Part shown: positions 23,483 through 34,463 of the stretch, one piece after another | Layout of the letters: each line of letters starts with the position of its first letter | Numbering within the stretch: position 1 is the stretch's first letter | NCBI GenBank assembly: GCA_964030475.1 | Contig: CAXIPT010000001.1 | Coordinates: forward strand, 6,458,166-6,522,165 | Direction of reading: 5' to 3' | DNA length: 64,000 nucleotides | Source: Tethya wilhelma | Lineage: Eukaryota > Porifera > Demospongiae > Tethyida > Tethyidae | Notes under the pieces: model-generated | What the model was told of the DNA's origin: nothing | Seen by the model: the letters and a program-made list of their open reading frames with translations, nothing else | The model's database searches: none | Translations under genes and position numbers: made by a program

Positions 23483-25091
23483 TCTAGAGATTCGACAGCA
23501 GTTCTTGGCCTGTATAAAGGGCTGTGATGGAGATGTTGAAGCTTTGAAGGGTGCATTTGAGGAGACCCCTGGTAATGAAATGGACAAGAAATCCATCCTT
23601 GAGCAGGCCTTTCGAGATCTTCTTCGTGAATTCATCCTCTCCATTGGAAGTGCTAACATTAAACTCTACACAGATTTAGTAATGCTATCCATAGGGTGTG
23701 TTGAGCAGGATATTTGCTACCATTCAATCCCATTCATTTTGCTCAGTGACATCTTGGACTGCATGACCCTCGATGTTTGTGAGCAGCTGTTTGAATTCGT
23801 CGAAGGACAAGTCACCACTTGGACCAAACCAAACTTTTACAGCTCTGGAAAGATTCTACTCTTGAGAATGTGCAATGATCTCTTGAGGCGTCTCTCGGCA
23901 GCTCAAAATACGGTCTTTTGTGGACGAATTCAGCTCTTTCTTGCACGTCTCTTTCCTCTCTCTGAGAAGTCAGCTCTCAACCTAATGAGTCACTTCAATC
24001 TTGAAAATGTGACTGCCTACAACAAAGAAGCCGGTCTTGGTGAGGTGACTGATGACAACACGTCACTGGATTCTGAAGCAATGGAGATCGTTCCTTCTGA
24101 AGAGAGTGTAGAAGCTAGTGCTCCTATCGATTTCATTCTCTACCAAAAGCTATGGGCTCTGCAGGACATCTTTCACAGTCCAACACAGTGCTATTCATCA
24201 GAGCAGTGGAAGCTTCTTACTGAAAATGTCACAAGTGTTTTGCATTCATTTTCAAGCTACAAACTTGAAGATGTTGCCAGTTCTAGTTGGAGCAAGAAAA
24301 AAAGCAGAAAGGAGAAGCGCAGCTCAAGTGCAGTAGTGGATTATCGGGAGTCTCACTATTTTGCCAAGTTCCTGACTAGCGAGAAATTGATGAATCTACA
24401 GCTTCAAGATTGTCATTTCAGAAGGCACATTCTCATCCAGCTCTTGGTTCTCTTCCAGTACTTGAGTAGCGACGTCAAGTTCAAAACCTCCTCTCAAGTG
24501 ATGTCTGATTCCCAAGCTACGTGGATCAAAGAGACCAGCGAAGAAGTGTACAAGCTTCTTGAAGAGACGCCACCAAATGGAAAAGAGTTTGCTACTTATA
24601 TCAAACGTGTTTTGAACAGAGAGGAGAATTGGATTGCTTGGAAGAATGATGGCTGTCCCTCGTTTGAGAAGCAAGTGACCAGTGGAGATGATGCAGAGCC
24701 TAATCCAAAGACGGAACATTTAGGAGAACGTGTTGCACAGAGTCCCAAATTTGAGATGGGAAATGCCGAACTTAGTCGATTGTGGAACCTCTGTCCGGAC
24801 AATCTACAAGCTTGCAGAATGAAGAGTCGTATGTTCACACCCGAAATGAAGACATTTCTCGAGGAGCCCATTGAGCAAGCTGACCCAGAAGCAATGATTG
24901 AAGCAGAGTACAAGATGGTGAACAATCCCAACTTTACTTGGCAAGCTCTTAGGCTTTTGTCACAAGGCAGTTCACACTTCTTTCAAAATACAAATGTCCA
25001 GATAAGACCACTGCCCGAGTACCTTGAACATGTCATTGTACAGACTGGCAAAGATTTACAGCAACAGAACAATACCTCACAACAAGCCTGA
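23469..25091 (+). CDS. THOC1: THO complex subunit 1 (intronless)
   Basis: A single 541-residue exon beginning MAANSLEIRQQFLACI. Regions typical of THOC1/Hpr1 are DLLREFILSIGSANIKLYTDLVML, FVEGQVTTWTKPNFYSSGKILLLRMCNDLLRRLS, RIQLFLARLFPLSEKSALNLMSHFNLEN, FILYQKLWALQDIFHSP and LWNLCPDNLQACRM. A basic cluster (SWSKKKSRKEKRSS) at about residue 275 may be a nuclear localisation signal. THOC1 is a core subunit of THO, which couples transcription to mRNA packaging and TREX export in the nucleus. The protein stops after FFQNTNVQIRPLPEYLEHVIVQ and lacks the C-terminal death domain of the about 657-residue vertebrate protein. It starts inside the last exon of the preceding small gene. Single-exon structure is unusual here and fits retroposition. 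Confidence 0.93.
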   Translation: MAANSLEIRQQFLACIKGCDGDVEALKGAFEETPGNEMDKKSILEQAFRDLLREFILSIGSANIKLYTDLVMLSIGCVEQDICYHSIPFILLSDILDCMTLDVCEQLFEFVEGQVTTWTKPNFYSSGKILLLRMCNDLLRRLSAAQNTVFCGRIQLFLARLFPLSEKSALNLMSHFNLENVTAYNKEAGLGEVTDDNTSLDSEAMEIVPSEESVEASAPIDFILYQKLWALQDIFHSPTQCYSSEQWKLLTENVTSVLHSFSSYKLEDVASSSWSKKKSRKEKRSSSAVVDYRESHYFAKFLTSEKLMNLQLQDCHFRRHILIQLLVLFQYLSSDVKFKTSSQVMSDSQATWIKETSEEVYKLLEETPPNGKEFATYIKRVLNREENWIAWKNDGCPSFEKQVTSGDDAEPNPKTEHLGERVAQSPKFEMGNAELSRLWNLCPDNLQACRMKSRMFTPEMKTFLEEPIEQADPEAMIEAEYKMVNNPNFTWQALRLLSQGSSHFFQNTNVQIRPLPEYLEHVIVQTGKDLQQQNNTSQQA

Positions 25092-25220
25092 ACAATAACT
25101 AGTGGAACCTCCATCACCAAGCACACACACACACACATTATACCAGTTGTTATGGTTATGAATTGTATGATTGCACATTAATTTTTTGAAAAAAATATGA
25201 TTGATTAACAATAATTATTC

Positions 25221-27026
25221 TTATACGTGAGGTTTCAAAATGATTGTAGCTAACCACTCTAACAAGTTTAGCTTCCTTGATGGGTCTGAGGTAGCATCTT
25301 TTAAAGTCAGTCTCCTTCCATAGTCAAACATCCTAGTCTGTTCCTATAAGTGCAGTATAACAATGGATACCAAACTTATAAACAGATATGTATTGCAATT
25401 GATCAAGAAAGTGGACACATTTACCTCATGTAAAGACCTGCGCAGATCTTTATTCTGTGTGACCATTGCAATTTGAGCCTCCAAGTCACGTGTTAATGAT
25501 CGATGACCTGAAACAAACAAACAAACAAACAAACAAACAAACAAAAACAATGAGCTTACTGTACATTGGTATGCTTGTAAACTCACCATAGTTACTGGAG
25601 CCTACAAGAGAGAGAGTGGGCCACTCCTCACCAGCTGGGTAGTACCACAGTCCTTTTCCATGGAAAGTCCAGCCTTTTCTGTAGTATTCCAGGTAATGAA
25701 TTTGATTTTGTAACCCAGCTTTAGACACTTTTTGGAGGAACTTCTTTGCAAAGTGAATGTACATAACAGGAACATGACCAGCCACACCTTTAGCACCATA
25801 GAAACCATTGGCCTATCAATTGCATGGAGAAAAATGAATAAAACACATGGCAATAAAATTAGCATTGGTTGGTGATATAATTATAATACCAGTGGAGAAG
25901 CTGCTAGGATGTTGTATTCTCCTTTGCCTGTTAGAATGGGCTGAGAGTATTGAGGTGGGAGGTTGAAATATCCAGAAGCAAGGTAGATTTTCTCTTTTTC
26001 TTTCAAGTCTTGCAGCAACAATTGTGTGACTATCTCATCCTGTCTAATGTTATACTGACCCATTTGTATCAAAGGATAGACTACTGTATCAAGTTCTTCT
26101 GTTGCTCCAGTAGATCCAGTAGACTGTTCAGGTATAGGTTTCACCAGTTCATTGATAGCAGTTTCAAGAGAATGTTTATACTCCTGGGCAGCTTTTCGTG
26201 ACGAAAGAGGGTCTGTTTGTACAGCTGTAGGTTTCATTGTGGTTCCATCTGATTTCCAACAGTAGGAGTGAGCAGTAGTGATGGTCAACAGTTTAGCAAA
26301 GAAGTCAACTAGTTCTGGGCAGTTTTTAAACCAAACGTAACGATCCTGTCTGTCCACAAAATAGTCTCTACTCATGTTAGCCCTACACACACACACAAAC
26401 AAAAATTCTGTTCATCAACATTACATGATGCATCCATACAGCACATGTGCATATACATACCCACTCAATATGAGGTTGTCATCAAACAGATATATCTTCA
26501 TGTGTTGTAGTCCCATGACCTCATTGAACCTCTCTGGTCCATACTTCCTCAGCACCCCCCTCAGATTGGGTGTGTGGTAGAGGAACAGCTTGAACCGATG
26601 CTCATACTGAGCTACAAGGCTAACCATACTAGTAGAATTAGGGTGACCTCTGGTGCCTCTGAGATAATCAAGAAGCAGAGTACACTCCATGTCCGGTCTT
26701 GAAGTGTCTGAGAGTGAACTGCGTAGGACGTCTACCTAAACCAATGACAAGGAATTTTTTTGTCTTAAAAAAGAAAGATTTAGAGGCTTTGGTCTTACTA
26801 GCTCAGCTTCTCTCCTGCCAGTGCCCAGGTACAGAGAGGAGTACATAACTCTCTTCTTAGCTGACTGTATTCCATTCTGAGAGAGAGAAGAAACAGTGAA
26901 TTGAGCTTGATGAATATTATGTTGTACCTTCAATGCTTCAAAGTAGAGGTCTGGTGTGTAAATAATCTCTACATTTCTTCCAGGAATCCAGAAAGGTCTA
27001 GCAAACTTGGACAGCCAAGAAAACAT
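25221..27026 (-). CDS. PGS1: Mitochondrial CDP-diacylglycerol-glycerol-3-phosphate 3-phosphatidyltransferase
   Basis: Begins MFSWLSKFARPFWIPGRN (27026) and ends LATIILKPHV, TAA at 25221-25223, in about seven exons. It is a phospholipase-D superfamily enzyme with two active-site repeats: HMKIYLFDDNLILSGANMSRDYF (H-x-K-x(4)-D, around 26500-26370) and HGKGLWYYP followed by SLVGSSNYGHRS (around 25660-25500). PGS1 transfers a phosphatidyl group from CDP-diacylglycerol to glycerol-3-phosphate, giving phosphatidylglycerophosphate, the committed step to cardiolipin in mitochondria. The N-terminus is basic and hydrophobic, compatible with mitochondrial import. An intron at about 25510-25590 holds (CAAA)n. 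Divergent to the FAM227-family gene with 97 bp between start codons. Confidence 0.93.
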
Positions 27027-27123
27027 AGTCCACGTGGATTATTTCAGATGCGAACAGGTTAATATTGCGTTGCTTAGCAACTATACTTAGCTACGTTGAG
27101 CTGCGTGCACCCGAGGCGAAGAA
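27027..27123. promoter_or_regulatory. Divergent promoter region, PGS1 / FAM227
   Basis: 97 bp between opposite start codons, including CCACGTGG near 27032 and a YY1-like AAGAAATG context at the FAM227 start. Shared or overlapping promoters are inferred from spacing alone. Confidence 0.4.
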
Positions 27124-30100
27124 ATGTCCCAAACGCTTGTTCTCAGATTCAAAGAGTCTCCTTTTAGCCCCTGGGGAGAGTCAAACAGAGCAGTTTCCAG
27201 AGGAACAGGTTCTGATCTGCTGCAGAATGCAACGCAAAAACGTATCCTTGACTACAATGAGATTTGATTTTCCTTTGAAGTAACTCTAACTATAATTATT
27301 TTAGCGTGTTTTCCTCAACAGCAGTTGTAATAAAGTTTCTGCATCTGTTGGCTGTATCAGTTCTGTCAATTCATTGATTGGTGAGAGAGGTTTACAAAGA
27401 AGAAGCTTCTTGCCTTCACTGATCACTGATTCAAGTGGAAGCCACTTGCATCGTGAAGATCCTCACATTCTGCAACACAGGAAAGAGATCTTGCTGAAAG
27501 AAATGGATCACCGCAGGAAGGTTTCAGTAGCAAAAAAGAAGGCTAGGAATGTAACAACTTCATCAGCTGCTAGAACAGATCAGCATTCAACCCAGCAGCA
27601 ACAGAAGCCAAGTGTAAGATTAGATGCTTTTGAACACAATTTGCAAACTTAATTCACCCTATTTGTACAACTTTTAGGTGAAGGTGTCTGCTAGTCCTGT
27701 AAAAGAAGAGAGCTCAGCTGATACAAGACTAATAGAAGTGAGATTGATAAAACAGTTTTACCAGTAACTGTACAGTTGAAATTGATCTGATAAGTGGATG
27801 TTTGTTTTGACTTTCAGCTTGCAACGTATCCTGGCTATGATCCTCACTTCCCAACTCCCCTCCCTCATGGCATGGATGCACTGGAACAAATGAAGAGAGT
27901 CACTAGAGCTCAAAAACGACTAGTCACTAAGGTTAGGGAAAAATTATGGAAGGTGACAAATTAATTAATACAGTATAGAAAATCTTATTCTTGTAGCGTG
28001 AAGCTTTCAGAGAAACATGGAGACACCTTTTTTATTCACCAGCATCACAATCGATCTTCTTGGACTACTTTTGGTGGTTCTTTCTACATCGTTACCAGGT
28101 ACATAGGTTTGCTTGGGAAGAAGATGTTATGTAAATTATTCACCCATAAAAACCCACTTTTTTAACAGCCTCAGCAGTTTTCAACTATTCAAGACCAGCT
28201 TTATGCACGGATTTCTGGCAGTTATGTCAAGGTGTTGTGTGATGTGATAGACCCTCGATGGAAAGATGCTTTCTTCAAGGTACATAAAGCTAAGAACAGC
28301 ACATACTGGGTGGATTTTAATATTTGCTGCTTGACCATCAACATGACATGATCATGCAGATGTATCCTGACGCAATAGCACAGTGTGTCTACACTGCCTT
28401 CATACATGCTTATCCAACATCTTGGAATAGTTTTGATGAGAAATTTAAGAACGAATTGTGCCAGTATATATCACTGTGGCAAGTTGGTAAGTAACTGTAC
28501 TGTAGGAGGAAAATTTCACATAATTTTATGTACTATAGTGAATTACCAATGATATAATTGTATTGAAGGTACAAAGCCCATTCCAAACTCTTGGGAAAGG
28601 TGGGAGTTCAGTTTACTTGAGCCTCCTAATCTTATGAAACATGTTGGAAAAGACGAAGACTCACCATCTAAAGGAACCAAATCTGGTTTTAACTTTGATG
28701 CACTACTTGCCAAAGAAAGCAAGAAAGCAACTGAAAAAGGGACTGCACTACAATCAAAGGCATCATCACCAGACAAAAACAGTCTCACTTCAAGTTCTAA
28801 AAGTTTAGCTAAAGAAGATAAGAAGAAACTATCATTTGCTGACATTGAGAGAGCCCTTTCGTCAGTACCAGAGCAGCAGCCAAAGACTGTGACAAGGAAT
28901 GAGGTTGATCTCAAGACTCAAGGGGTGTCAACACCTCCTGCAAAGCTTACCTCATTAGAGAGAAGGAAAATTGAGGTTGCAAAGGAGCAACTGAACAATT
29001 TGCAGAAAATTGTTGCCAAAAAACGTAAAGCTAGAGCACCAAAAATCACAGTAAATGGCACTCCATCAGCTCAAAAGAAAGAACCCACCAAAACCACCCC
29101 CAGTAAAGTACCAGTAACCACTTCTACAGCAACAACAAAGGATAATGGCAAGGATGGGAACAGTGACCCCATACGACTATCTCAACGACACAGACCTAAT
29201 ATACCAACAAGAGGGTCAGTGATGAGTGGTACTAACACAAAGTCAGTGGCATCTGTTGCATCAAGTGTTACAAACAAAAGTAGCGTTTCACCTCCAGTGA
29301 AGAAACCCCAACCTCCGATCAAGCCAGCTGCTAGTTCTGACAGGAAGCAAGAAGACAGTAGCAAGACATGGAAACAGAGGGCACTACAGCTAAAGCAACG
29401 TAAAGAAGAAGAGGTATTATCTTAATCTGTACACAATGCCAAAGAGCAAACGGTTTGATAATCTTGATTATATGTATCATTGCACCTTAGCAATCCACTC
29501 CTCTACAAGGTCCTGTGTTTGAACATGCAATGTTCAATACAAATGGACAGAGTCCACTTGTGAACTATTACATGAAAGAGAAAGATCTAGCTCGTGAGAA
29601 GGAGTACAAGACACTGGTGAACAGGACTGAGATAGCTGAGAAACCTCCCTCTCAAGCCGTCTGCTACAAAGATGTTCTAACTGAATCTAAGGAAGCTGGA
29701 ACAAAGAACCAAGAACAGTTTGAACAGTAAGTAGATACTAGAAAGTGTTGATAAAACAAACTGTATTAACCAACATGTATATATGTTTCAGACACTACAA
29801 AAAACAGAAGCAATCAATGGCAGAAGCACAGAGAGGTAGAAGGAAGGCTGAATGTCAACATAAACAGTAAGAAAACTGCTCAGTTATAATACAACACATT
29901 TGAATGATTATCGTGTTATTCTCAATAATTATAGGAATGTGAAGATGGTTCTTGCAAACAAGAAAGAAGTTCGTGAACTGAGCACTGTGCTTACTGAGCA
30001 AACTTTACTGGTATGTCTTTGACACAAACTTTTACAATAACTTTAATCTTGTTTTGTTTTCTTAGAAAAAGAAAGGAGATCCAAACATGACAGCTCTTAC

Positions 30101-30146
30101 TGCCGCTGTAAACACCACCTTGAATAGGGTGCTGAAAAAATCTTGA
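27124..30146 (+). CDS. FAM227: FAM227-family protein
   Basis: Multi-exon gene ending TTLNRVLKKS (TGA 30144-30146). The diagnostic part is about 27817-28480: LATYPGYDPHFPTPLPHGMD, REAFRETWRHLFYSPASQS, then IFLDYFWWFFLHRYQPQ and DVIDPRWKDAFFKMYPDAIAQCVY. This is the FWW-type FAM227 domain found in FAM227A/B, which is commonly present in ciliated organisms; biochemical function is unknown. A long Ser/Lys/Thr-rich region follows (28620-29415), then a C-terminal helical segment (FEHAMFNTNGQSPLVNYYM, 29500-30140). The first exon (from 27124, MSQTLVLRFKESPF) joins the next in frame only through a non-standard intron that looks U12-type (see findings), so the 5' end is less certain. FAM227A and B are not distinguished. 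Confidence 0.8.
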
Positions 30147-30369
30147 TCATAAATCTAGCAGCACAACAACTACATACCCTATAAAGATCAGGACAAAGAC
30201 ATAGCTAGCTTGGGATACTACTTTTGTCATGTCTGTAAACGCATAATAATAGAAGATGTTTGTTTGAGAGTGTACATCCATAATTAATATTATGCGTATA
30301 TAGCTATACATAATATCAACAAAATGGTATGCTACTGCTTCTGTTACTTTACTAATGCTAACAAGTTTG

Positions 30370-32330
30370 CTAGTGTACATCCATTTCTCTTTTCAAGTAC
30401 TCAACAGCATCTCCAGCAGTGTGAATCTTTTCAGCTTGTTCATCATCAATCTCTACACCTACAAAATATTGAATAAACGCATGTCAACATTATAATAATA
30501 TGCAATGGATATTGTAATGGGTGAAATGAAATATTTAGGAATACACAATGCACTCTAAATTTCAAACAGGGTCTTGTCAGAAAAAGGACACAAGCAGAAA
30601 TGCGTGAACTACCTTGCCTACTGTTGGTGGGATTATTGTGATTGATACTCCGAAACAACCACTTCCGCAATGCAGATACAAAAACTAATGCCAAGTTACC
30701 CATAGGACCATGGCTATAATATGGTAAAGGCAATCCATTGCCAGAGCTAAAAGACTTCTAGTAGCTCAGTGGTAAGAGCATTCAACTAGAATTTGAAAGA
30801 CCTGGGTTCGTTGTCGTCTGATCCTGTTCCCCTCTTCTTCTTACAGTACTCTATGACTTGCTCATCAAGTCCAACAGACCTGCGCTAGAATATCTGTGAA
30901 GACTTCAACTAAGTTAGTTCATAGAAAAGGTAATCATCATTGGATGAAAATAAGGATTGCAACTACCACCTACTAAACTTTGGACATTACAGTGTTCTTG
31001 TTAGTAAAATCCAGATACTGCATAGCAAGAAAATTTTCAATGGAGAAAACGCTCAAGTTTTCATCTTAAAATAGAAACTCGTGAAGAAAATTTCATAAAT
31101 GGAAACTAAGCAGTAACAGCTAGAAGTAAATGTATTTCCATGTTGAAATCCAATATAGCTCTTCTTACTAATATAGGTAGCTTATTTTCCAGATTCTATA
31201 CGTAAACCTGCTATGCCACTTTTCTTTAGTTGGCTGGCCAAAATTAATGCTTACATGTGTGGGTGCTCTGAGATCTGTCATATCGATTTGTATGTGTGAT
31301 GACTGCTTACTTAGCAAATCTAAATTTGATGCCAAACCGTCAAAATTTCCCACTATATGGTATCTACTGAGATATATTCAACCAAAAAAGTAACACAACA
31401 CTCATATTCACTAGGCTAGCCTGGTACCTAGAATTTTCAGTAGAACTAAAAAGTACGGCGACCTTAGATACAAAATGCTTGGAGAGTCTTACTGCTTGTG
31501 GGGAGATACCCATGCTCAATTAACTGTGTTCTATCTATAGAGTCACATGTGTGATGTTGGATCCCAGGCTTTCCCCTTCATTTCCACGAGTAATAAACCC
31601 TGGGTACACTAGGCAACACATGTTGCTAGGGGTCAATGCACTTTGTACCTCTCTTGTAATTAATTTACATAATATATCTACAGACACATACAGACTCTAG
31701 ATACTAGTGAATCTTAGCCTCGTACACAGGCCTAGCCATGTGGTTTAACTTTTTTAAGAATTAAACATGGGGGTACAAGACCTGGGAACGAAGCTAAGTG
31801 AACCTGTACTGTGACACTAGTACACTTTAACCTACCAAACTCATCTTCAAATGCCATCACTATCTCGACAACATCTAAACTGTCTAATCCAAGGTCATTG
31901 ATGAAGTTTGCATCCCTTGTTACCTACAGAGAGCAGCATAATAATAACAGGTATTCGGCTAATGGTGCAAATATTTAATACATCAACTATCTGATAAATT
32001 TGGAAATTATTTTATTACCACAAGTAAATTCAATTATCACAAATTGACAGTTACCTTTTGAGGATCAACCTTGTCGAATGTCTTTATCACATCAAGAACT
32101 CTCGTCTCTAATTCAGAAACGGACAGCCCTGGGCCTCCAGATGCAAACCACCTGGTGGGCACCACTGGTCTCAGTGCAGTCACATGGGGCTGGTGGAGGC
32201 TTTTGCTTTGCTGAGAGGCGGTTGCAGCCAAGTGTCTCCACCTTGATACGGTTGAAAATGTTCTCTGCCTGATTGCAGTGGTCCTGAGGACAGAAGCAAG
32301 CCTGAAAACTCCACGAATTGAGGATGCCAT
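30370..32330 (-). CDS. NDUFAB1: Mitochondrial acyl carrier protein
   Basis: Three exons (32055-32330, 31836-31923, 30370-30458) splice in phase. The start [16 protein letters not shown] is an arginine-rich mitochondrial presequence. The mature part has the ACP fold, with [24 protein letters not shown] helix I and the phosphopantetheine site in [21 protein letters not shown] (Ser of DSL), ending [20 protein letters not shown]. The protein carries acyl chains in mitochondrial fatty-acid and lipoate synthesis and is a subunit of complex I and of Fe-S/LYR assemblies. The second intron (30459-31835) is 1.4 kb and contains a tRNA-derived sequence and a small inverted-repeat element. Head-to-head with NUDCD3 across 124 bp. 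Confidence 0.95.
30752..30820 (+). repeat. tRNA-derived sequence (SINE head or tRNA relic)
   Basis: Within an NDUFAB1 intron. AGTAGCTCAGTGGTAAGAGCA resembles a Pol III A box and D-arm, and CTGGGTTCGTTG a B box/T-loop at correct spacing. The two ends do not pair into an acceptor stem, so it is not a functional tRNA. It fits the head of a tRNA-derived SINE whose body I cannot delimit. Confidence 0.55.
31714..31799. mobile_element. Tiny inverted-repeat element, CTTAGCCTCGTTCCCAGG family
   Basis: The left end CTTAGCCTCGTACACAGGCC is an imperfect inverted match of the right end GACCTGGGAACGAAGCTAAG, giving an 86-bp MITE-like unit in an NDUFAB1 intron. Related termini occur at 33440-33506 and near 37893. 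Confidence 0.5.
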
Positions 32331-32454
32331 CACATACAAAATCCACTGTTTCAACGACCACGTGCCAACTGAGTCAGTTCACGTGATAACACGTGACAAT
32401 TTTCAAGAGGATCTAGGAGGTCACAAAGTGCTCGAAAAATTGAAACTAGTAAAG
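32331..32454. promoter_or_regulatory. Divergent promoter region, NDUFAB1 / NUDCD3
   Basis: 124 bp between opposite start codons, with CACGTG E-boxes near 32360, 32380 and 32390 (CCACGTGCC, TTCACGTGAT, ACACGTGAC). No TATA box. Three clustered CACGTG-type motifs would suit bHLH or USF-like factors; this is inference. Confidence 0.5.
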
Positions 32455-34217
32455 ATGGAAGGCGTTGTACCGCTTGCAGGACAGAATGGAGTGTATGATC
32501 ATGCTCTATTGGCAATCCTACAAAACTGTGTCAAGCTTCCCAACTTTCTGGATGCCGTTTTTAGCTTTTTGGCGAGAAGAACGGACTTCTACGTCATAAT
32601 GAAACACGAGAGAGCCAAAATGGGGTTTCCCCCTGGTGTGGCTGAGTCCATGGTGGCTAATGTGAGTGCCATTCTCTTCCAAACTCACCCATAAAATAAC
32701 ACACAGTTACACTACACCCCCAGTTTGGTAGTCCTTATTTCAAATGTGCACAAAGTGGGTGAAATTCCTTTATACAAAAGTGGGTGTGTGGGAGTTGTCA
32801 ACTCTAAAATTAATTTCTTGTTTCAGGCCTTCAAGAAGTATGAGATTCTCACTCGTAAGCGTGAAACTGAGATCTTGAAGGAAGAGGAGACGAGGCAGGC
32901 CGAGGCAATGACAGCCCCCCGAGTCCCTCCCCCAGTGGCCGCTCCACAACCTGAAAAACCTGTCAAACGAAAGAAAAAGAAAGAGCCCAAACCGGTCGAG
33001 CCTCTAGACGAACTCCCCATCTCTGTGCCTGGTGCTCCACCCGTGGCCCCTCCCCCCGTGGAATCCCCCGAGGAAGAAGAGGAGGAGGAGGAGGAGGAGG
33101 GACCCAACGACGAGCCCCCCAAGTCTGATCCTACTTCCACTGATGGCAGTGAAGCTGTGGAGCCGGTCATCCTGAAGCCACCGGCCAAAGACAAGCCTTC
33201 AGACCTCGTCTCTGACACGTACAATGGAGCCGTAATGGAGAACTATAAGTGGTCGCAGACACTGACTGACGTGGATGTACGTGTTCCACTGGCCCCCCAT
33301 ACCAAACCTGCTGATGTGAAGGTCGATATCCGCAACGATTACCTGAGAGTGGAACTGCTGAAGCCTGAACGAAAGGTAGGAAGAAGTTACTCATGCACCT
33401 CCTACACATAATATAAATAGATGTACATGAATTGTATCTAGCCTCCTTCCCAGGCACCTCCTTCGAGAAGATTTCTTTAAAAATGCGTAAAATGGGAACG
33501 AGGCTACATTGTATCATCACCTACTATGTCCATAATTGCATACAAATGCAGGTGTAACTTACAACAATATAGGTTCATGTGTGTCTCCACAATCTCTCTG
33601 TAGGTGGTCATTGACAAACCACTGCTGCATAAGGTCAAGGTGGAGGAGTCGATGTGGAGCATTGACAAGGCCAATAACTACCTCACCATCAACCTGGAGA
33701 AGACCAAGGAGATCATGTGGAAGAGTGTCCTGGAGGGGGAGGAGGGTATCGATCTCTCCAAGGTGGACACGACGAGGGACATCAGTGAGTTCGATCCGGA
33801 GTGCCAGGCAGCCATCCAGAGAGTCAGCTACGATCATCACATGAAGATGCTCGGTAAACCAACCAGTCAGCAATCGGTACGTTTGCACTCACTGTTTGAA
33901 GGCATGTGTACTTATTGTCGTGCATGTGTACTTATTGTCGTGCATGTGTGCATATAGTGGTTTGAGTGTGTGGGTGTTTTGAGAAATTTACTAGGTGCAT
34001 GAGTGAAATAGTTTTGTCAATTTATCGTACACAAGAGTGACTGTTTCTGCGATGCACTACAGAGGGAGTCTTGCATTGCTTATCTCTTTGTTGTGCTATG
34101 TTTGTTATATTACAGAAAGCCCATGATATCCTCAAGAAGGCATGGAATGCTCCAGGCTCTCCTTTCAAAGGCACACCATTCGATCCTTCTCGGGTGCAAA
34201 TATCTGGGCAGTGGTAG
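32455..34217 (+). CDS. NUDCD3: NudC domain-containing protein 3
   Basis: Four exons (32455-32661, 32827-33375, 33604-33876, 34116-34217), all in phase 0, give about 376 residues. An N-terminal helical domain (YDHALLAILQNCVKLPNFL, FLARRTDFYVIMKHERAKMG) is followed by a charged Pro/Glu linker with a run of glutamates at 33073-33099. The CS/p23-like domain (YNGAVMENYKWSQTLTDVDV, MWSIDKANNYLTINLEKTKE) leads to the C-terminal block SYDHHMKMLGKP and WNAPGSPFKGTPFDP. NudC-family proteins are HSP90 co-chaperones; NUDCD3 stabilises dynein intermediate chain and beta-propeller clients. Length and block order match vertebrate NUDCD3 throughout. Confidence 0.96.
33440..33506. mobile_element. Tiny inverted-repeat element in NUDCD3 intron 2
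   Basis: GTAGCCTCGTTCCCA-type termini in inverted orientation (TAGCCTCCTTCCCAGG at the left, TGGGAACGAGGCTA at the right) bound about 67 bp with no coding content. Same terminal family as 31714-31799. Confidence 0.55.
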
Positions 34218-34463
34218 TCAGCTCAGTTGATTACTTCCTAATGACAGATAATACTATTGTAGTGATGTTACATGATGCTGTGATGTTTTTCCTTTTTTTT
34301 TTACGTTTCTTGTGTGTTAAATTGAATTCCAGTACACAGTACACAGTACACTAAAATTAATGTGTGGTATATTATAGTTTTTGTTAATTTTGTAATGACG
34401 TGTGATGACACTTTCTGACCTTTGCACTCGAGGTGTTTTTGGTGGGCATTCTTTAGAGTAACA

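Noticed and set aside
30752..30820. Functional tRNA gene in the NDUFAB1 intron
   Set aside because: A and B boxes are recognisable, but the ends do not pair into an acceptor stem, so it was listed as a tRNA-derived repeat.
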